A program made the translations under genes and the position numbers. Positions 58,769 to 64,000 of a stretch of 64,000 bases of DNA are shown piece after piece. The stretch lies in the NCBI GenBank assembly GCA_021229015.1, contig CM037788.1, positions 46,676,497 through 46,740,496 of the forward strand. Reading direction: 5' to 3'. This DNA comes from Solen grandis. Lineage: Eukaryota; Mollusca; Bivalvia; Adapedonta; Solenidae. Below the pieces are notes generated by a model. The model was given only the letters and a program-made list of their open reading frames with translations. It searched no databases and was not told the DNA's origin. Each line of letters starts with the position of its first letter. Position 1 is the stretch's first letter.

Positions 58769-60727
58769 CAGTCAATCCGTCCCCCAGTCAAATCGTCCCT
58801 AAATTGGTCAAACCGTCCCCCAATTTTGGTCAAATCGTCCCCCAAGCCACCAAAAAAAGTCAAGTCGTCCCCCTATTCAATTGAAAAATAAAATTCAGAA
58901 CTTATATAGTTGTGAGTTATGTTCATATGTTTATTAAAATTAAGTTTATTTATTAAGAAAAGCTAATTGAAGGTAAGTTAATATTGGAATTAATTGCATA
59001 ATATTAAAATCACGTATATCTCATAATCTTGCTTCTCGCTTGTTTGTATTTAGTACCTTTCAAATATTTTTTGTTTAATAAAAAAATTATAAAAAAAAAA
59101 AACAATTTGTGGTAGTTGTTTATTATATGCCTTTTGAGTTGATAATTGAAAAGCATATTAACCAATTAGCAAATCTTTTAGTAGATGTTCAGTCAAAAAG
59201 GGCATGAAAATAGAAGCAGTTAAAGTGATAAAACTGCTTATCACAGCTTAATTAAAGGATCTTGTATATATTTTCAATTACTGTCATGATGAAAGAGAAA
59301 AGCAAACTTGCGATTGGGAGAGTCTTTGTTTACATTGTTGTAATGTGTAATTTAACGATATAATTGTCGGTACCGGTAATATTGCCGACAAAATAAAATT
59401 AAACTGGTAAGAGCGATAAAACTGTTTCTTTTTAACATAGTTTTATTTTATCAATCAAAGAAAACAGTACATATCGGTTTCCTTTATAAAAAGAAAATTG
59501 CTAAATGTGTTCTGGTTTTGAGTGCTGACGAAAAGTAATCTATATTATTCATGTAAACAACGTGTAGAAATGTTATTGATAATAGGTTGAATGTCTACAA
59601 ATCAGTTAACTGGTATGATTGCTAAAACAATGACATCTTATCAAAATTTAAAGAGTCACTAGAAACCAGACCTACACTGTCGCCCAGTGTTCCTCGTCAA
59701 AATAGTCCGGCAAAAACATAGCGCTCTACTTTTGTTTAACAAATCCTCGTGTGGAACCTCGCGAGGATTAATAATAAAACCTCGCGAGGGTTTGTAAAAA
59801 CCTCGCGAGGTTTTATTTTTAATCCTCGCGAGGATTTGTAATAACTAAAAAAATCTGCGCGCGCTATGTCTATATTGTAGATTCAATCAAATTCCTAATG
59901 CGAGATTTAAGAAAGACATGCGAGAATTAAGACGATAATTATCGCCCAAAAACCTCGCGAGGACTGTTAAATCTCGCATGTATATATGTTTTTTTGGACA
60001 TGCGACAACGTGATAATTATCGTGTTGTTGCGTGGTGGAGAGGCGGAGATTTAAAATGGTCCGATCAGGACACCGTAGTTGACAGTTACCGAGACGGTTC
60101 ATTGTCTACAACTGGTCTGCTAAAGAAAGTATCAGTCATCTACCGCCATCGCACAGTTGTTGACACCGACCAGTGAAGCGTTAATTGTCAGTTGCAGAAG
60201 ATGTTTGCACTTTATGTACCATTTGTGTGTAACTAGTTGATTCGTTGTGAAACATAATGTGCCTTTTAAATATTAAATTTATATTTATTATTTTGTGTTG
60301 TGTGTTGCTTTCTTTAATTTTCAAATTAAATATTAACACATCAACGATGTGAAGGAGAGAGAGTGAGAGATAGAGAGAAAGAGAGCGCGCATTATAGAGA
60401 GTTAGGTTTTCATCACATCACCCATCAACATTATTTTTATTCATCATCAACATTTAATAAAAAATATCATTTTAACTTTAATGTAAGACAATTTATACAC
60501 TTTGTCAAATCCTTTTAAATGACCGACATTTAGAACTTCAAATGCAAATCATTAATATAATCACATAAAATAAAATAAACACAGATATGTATTTATAAGG
60601 GGAACGGTTTAGGGGGACGACTTGACCATTATTTATGCCACATGGGGGACGGTTTGACCAATTTAGGGACGATTTGACGGGGGGACGGTTTGACTGGGGA
60701 CGGTTTGACTGGGGGACGGGTTGACCG
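58769..60727. mobile_element. TA-flanked 2-kb element with CGTCCCC-rich inverted ends
   Basis: The left end is CAGTCAATCCGTCCCCCAGT and the right end, reversed, CGGTCAACCCGTCCCCCAGT. Several more GTCAAACCGTCCCC-type copies follow inward on both sides (58769-58875, 60600-60727). TA lies outside each end (58767-58768, 60728-60729). The interior has no recognisable transposase. It is probably a non-autonomous Tc1/mariner-type element with reiterated end motifs. Confidence 0.75.
59757..59962. repeat. Cluster of five CCTCGCGAGG palindromes
   Basis: CCTCGCGAGG occurs at 59757, 59780, 59801, 59824 and 59953, with half-sites (TGCGAGA, TCTCGCAT) between. In very CpG-poor surroundings this is striking. 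The core TCGCGA palindrome resembles known metazoan promoter elements (TCTCGCGAGA), but a function here is conjecture. Confidence 0.8.
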
Positions 60728-60830
60728 TATACCAAGAGAGAGAGAAAAGGGAGGGGGCAGTATGCATATTTTAAGCTGTCAATGAATTTTTTTTTAATTT
60801 TTCCTTGTTTAAATTTCATAGATGTAACTG

Positions 60831-61061
60831 ATGATGGCCCTCAGCTCTCATAATCACAGATCATTGACCGCACTGTAGATTTGACTTTCAACCAAGTACC
60901 GGTAACAGAAAAAGAAGGGGTGGGTAATGACAGGTCTGAGAAGGGTTTAGGAAAGAAAGAAAAATGAAAAAGAATGAACAGGGAAAAAATTTGGGAAGTC
61001 GTTGACCTGTTCTGTCGGTAGCTATCCCAGTCTCTAGCATTAAATCACATCAATGGGCCTA
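60831..61061 (+). repeat. 240-bp dispersed repeat, copy 3
   Basis: TGATGGCCCTCAGCTCTCAT...CCCAGTCTCTAGC. More diverged than copies 1 and 2. Confidence 0.8.
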
Positions 61062-61433
61062 GCATCAACCATACAATGATACAGGCCTTTATATCCCTGT
61101 TTGAACTTTCAGTGGTTACACTAATTTACTGAAGCCATTAGCATTTAGTGTAAGTCTTTCTAAAAAAAAAGAGTTATAGAAACTTTGTTCACACTCGGAG
61201 CAGAAAGGGAAAACAAAAGTTCTCCCTTAAGTTATTGCTAAGCGTACTGATGATTAACATACCTACCACATGTGTTTTGCTGCAACTGTTTTATCAAGTC
61301 CTCGCTCGGTAATTTTCGTGATTGTTATTCCCGCGGTGGTCGCTTTGCCTTCATCGCCGAGGTATTCCGATTGATTATTCAATACGAAGAGCATTCGGTT
61401 AATTCCGCAAATTTGACTGCTGGGAGGGTCTAA

Positions 61434-61530
61434 AACGCGGACTCCTTACGCTGACAATATATACAAAGAAGGAAAACGCGGACAATATGTAACAAATTGG
61501 GAAAACGCGGACGATATGTAACATATAAGG
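61434..61530. repeat. Short tandem repeat, ~33-bp unit
   Basis: 'ggaaaacgcggacaatatgtaacaaattg' and 'ggaaaacgcggacgatatgtaacatataa', with a third, weaker copy before them ('aacgcggactccttacgctgacaatata'). Confidence 0.65.
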
Positions 61531-62050
61531 AAAGGATATTTGGCAATATGATAAGTAGTTTTTTTGTAGTTTTAAATGATAAGAAAAGTGTATGAGTATC
61601 AGTTTTGTAGTACATTGAATTAAATAAGTCAGTTATAATTGAGTTTAATGCAGAGAGAACATCGTTTGTCGTCACCTTTAATTATATTCTAGACATAGTT
61701 AGCGCAATTAATCCACATGTAAACCTTGATCGCTTGTCGAAATATCAAGAGGGGCATTTATACAAGATCTGTGGTACCAAGTGGCACATTTATCGCACTC
61801 AATCATTACAGTATCGACACATGCGGGTAAATTACAAAGGCAATAATCTTCTATTTGTACTGGTTTATATTTTCCTTCTATGACTTCAAGTTTTACTAGT
61901 CAATGGAAATTTTGTTAAATCTTGGTTTTCAAAGCACTTTAACAAGTGTGATCTCATTTTACTGCTGTCAAATATTAAATCAAAACAGGTGGATTTCCGT
62001 AGACAGTACGATGTTAAAAAGCTATAGGGTAAAGACCACAGTCAATGCTA

Positions 62051-62536
62051 TTATTTTGTTTCATTATGAACTGTTATTTTGATTTTAGATTTATCACGGC
62101 CGTATATTTGGGATAATTGTATTTTGAGTCCATCTGGTAATATTCTATCAATCGGTCTATCACTGCCTAAACTATCAAGAAGATATACATTATTATTGTG
62201 ATAAATTGAGGCGACCCAGTGATCGTGTGATTGTGATGAATCTGACAAGCAGGAGACTGGATCCATTGGCAATTTTGTTTTCCATCGTTTCTCCATATGG
62301 CAAAATGTTGGTACTAGTTCCGTTAATTGCAGGCCATTTATAGCGTTATTCATTTTTTGTTTTAATAAAATATTAACAGCTTCCATATGGTTAGAATTTA
62401 GTTTTTTAATTTCATTTAAAACATTAATGTCTTCATACATTAAACTTAAAGATTTATTCCATATCAACGCATTGTCCTCATCAGTAATACCACTATTGTC
62501 TCTGCTGCTAATGTCAAATGCTGATACTTCGATCAT
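62051..62536 (-). pseudogene. Ulp1-type cysteine protease fragment of a transposon
   Basis: 161 residues containing DHWVASIYHNNNVYLLDSLG: the H-W and the D in LLDSLG are the catalytic His and Asp of the Ulp1/SENP (C48) fold. The chain stops at HNETK before the usual Q...DCG segment, so the catalytic Cys is missing. It overlaps the SWIM-finger frame by 23 bases in a different frame; a 1-base shift near 62530 would join them into one protein. Confidence 0.75.
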
Positions 62537-63104
62537 TATCTTCGTTAATTATCGATAACTCTGGTTTTATTTTTGGAAGTTTATAAATAATGTTATCCTC
62601 TTCTTCGCATTTTCGTTTTTTGTTGGAATATTTTGGCGTTTGAGGCGATTTATCGTTTTTAGGGGTTGAATTCTCAAATGTGAGTGTCTTTTTAGCCTTT
62701 TCGTTTGTTTGTTCGTGTTTGCAAGTTGATTTTGGTGTATTACAAGTTTGAGCTACGGTTTTCATTACAGTGTCAGGTGCCGCGATTACTTCAAAGTCTG
62801 TGTCGCCAATCCTAACTTTTTTAGTTCCACACTTTTTAGCATGTTTAGGTCTAGCATTTTTTCTTAGTTGAGTTAAATTTTTCTTTTCATTTGGAACCTC
62901 CATTCCTATTGATAGCATAGCTGCTATTATGTGGTAGCATCTAGATGTAGCAGGACACGAACATGATACTTTCGGGAACAATGTCACGGCATACTTATTA
63001 TGTTTCCTACCGTTCACCATAAAAGCGCCCATATGTGGAACGAGTACTATGTCATTATTCCGGGCCAGCAGGAGCCGGTCCGTTTGCCAGGCGAAGCTGT
63101 ACAA
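62514..63104 (-). pseudogene. SWIM zinc-finger fragment of a transposon protein
   Basis: 196 residues. KYAVTLFPKVSCSCPATSRCYHIIAAML is a SWIM finger (CxC...CxH), preceded by VPHMGAFMVNG. A Lys/Pro/Thr-rich linker and an acidic end follow. SWIM plus Ulp1 in one chain is known from KDZ (Zisupton-type) and Mutator-like transposons. No transposase core lies upstream within the window; the frame is bounded by a TGA just before a CAG that may be an acceptor (AATGACAG|GCACG). Confidence 0.75.
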
Positions 63105-64000
63105 TGAGTTTCTTCGTGCCTGTCATTACTTTTAATTTTGTACAAAGGTTAGAAAAATGTAAAAAAAATATACGTTTTTGATTTTAAAAAAATCAATGAT
63201 GATGAACAGATATAACCATTCTGTAGATATTTTTTTATTTATGTAAATTTTATCTGCGGAGTGGTCACGCTCGTAGCGGTTTATATTGCGGCACAACGCA
63301 AAATCAAGTATACACGTACTGTTCGTACTTACACTTCTTCTGCTAACGATAATAACAACTTTTGACTATGGGAACATGGGTTGTAAAACAGATTGCATCA
63401 CGTTATTATTTAAACTTTTTGTATAATAAGTTACCTGCTAGGAATGTAGTCCTATTGTAATTATGCTGAAATCACTTCCACGAAGTACGAAGCCAGTACG
63501 AAAACCAATAGGTATTTAATTTAATACATATTTATTCAAGAATACATAGGATTGAACAACTGGCGAAATGCCCATGTGAGTCCACTCCTTTTACAGGTCA
63601 TGCATACATTGCATATGACAAATTAAAAGTATTGCATTACAGGGAGAAATATGACAAAATTTGTGCCTAAAAATATATAAAGTGTCATTTATAGGGACCA
63701 TCTAAAATCAAAGCGCTAATAGCGCTGAGAGAACAGGGTTTTTAATAAAGGCCCGGATCCAGAATTTTTCCACGGGGCAAAGTCTGAATGTGATGTGAGT
63801 GATGCGGGTGGGGGGCATCTCCCCCGCAAAAAGGTTTTTTTTTAGTGCGACGGAGATGCATTCTGAAGGGTATCTGGGTGTAAAATTGAAGTTTTTTTGT
63901 TGTTGTTTTTTTTTAAACTTGAAGACCATGGATCTAATGCCTAGGTCCAACTGGAGAAAAATCATCGACGATGTGGAAATACACAATTTTCTCCCGATGT
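63105..64000. other. No gene seen
   Basis: Mostly non-coding. 'gcccggatccagaatttttccacgggg' near 63750 resembles 'gcgcggatccagcaatttgtctcgggg' near 7740 and is probably a shared decayed repeat. Confidence 0.4.

Noticed and set aside
58657..58884. 75-residue plus-strand frame with PSPSQIVPKLVKPSP
   Set aside because: It spans the end of the TA element and reads the CGTCCCC repeats; it has no protein character.
59994..60176. 60-residue frame in the TA element
   Set aside because: No motif, and it overlaps another frame on the opposite strand; too short to support.

Overview
The window is animal nuclear DNA, AT-rich, with canonical GT-AG introns, few genes and many transposons. Several repeat families have hairpin ends and GGGCC/AGGTGAGC-type motifs of the kind common in bivalve genomes, so a bivalve mollusc is the best guess; this is inference from repeat style, not a search. 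Two 100-N gaps (7447-7546 and 57547-57646) split the window into three scaffolded pieces.

Two host genes are supported. A C2H2 zinc-finger gene runs on the plus strand from the first gap to 18531. Three exons encode five fingers and a long acidic tail, and there is a one-base frame break at an A7C4 run. DTWD1, the tRNA-uridine aminocarboxypropyltransferase 1 gene, runs on the minus strand with four coding exons (51894-51730, 34192-34052, 28199-27764, 27010-26751). All four splice in phase into about 333 residues.

The 17.5-kb intron between the first two DTWD1 coding exons holds a stack of nested insertions. A hairpin-ended, tandem-core repeat (34385-50331) was entered by a 14-kb transposon (34559-48587). 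That transposon carries a spliced OTU-protease/piggyBac-transposase locus. Its right subterminal tandem repeats were entered by a 6.1-kb element (41542-47640) with 13-bp terminal inverted repeats, a 6-bp target duplication and a BED/hAT-like transposase gene carrying one in-frame stop. The 6.1-kb element was itself entered by another hairpin-ended repeat (41601-42614) and by a TA-flanked element full of AAACG motifs (46088-47110).

The 8.6-kb intron of the zinc-finger gene and the introns of DTWD1 hold similar nests. Family A elements (hairpins at both ends, ~165-bp tandem cores, insertion between two T's without duplication) lie inside each other, up to three levels deep at 11879-17079. Two further families, B and C, share the design, which resembles Helentron-related non-autonomous elements of the DINE-1/pearl type. 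The rest is MITEs (TTAA- and TA-flanked), tRNA-derived SINEs with clear target duplications, a 34-bp minisatellite, a ~0.9-kb palindrome, a three-copy 240-bp dispersed repeat, a TA-flanked 2-kb element with CGTCCCC arrays and a CCTCGCGAGG cluster, and a broken SWIM-finger/Ulp1-protease transposon gene at 62051-63104.

The most unusual object is the OTU-piggyBac transposon: OTU-protease and DDD-transposase coding sequence in one transposon, with long subterminal inverted repeats and an ATAT flank instead of the usual TTAA.
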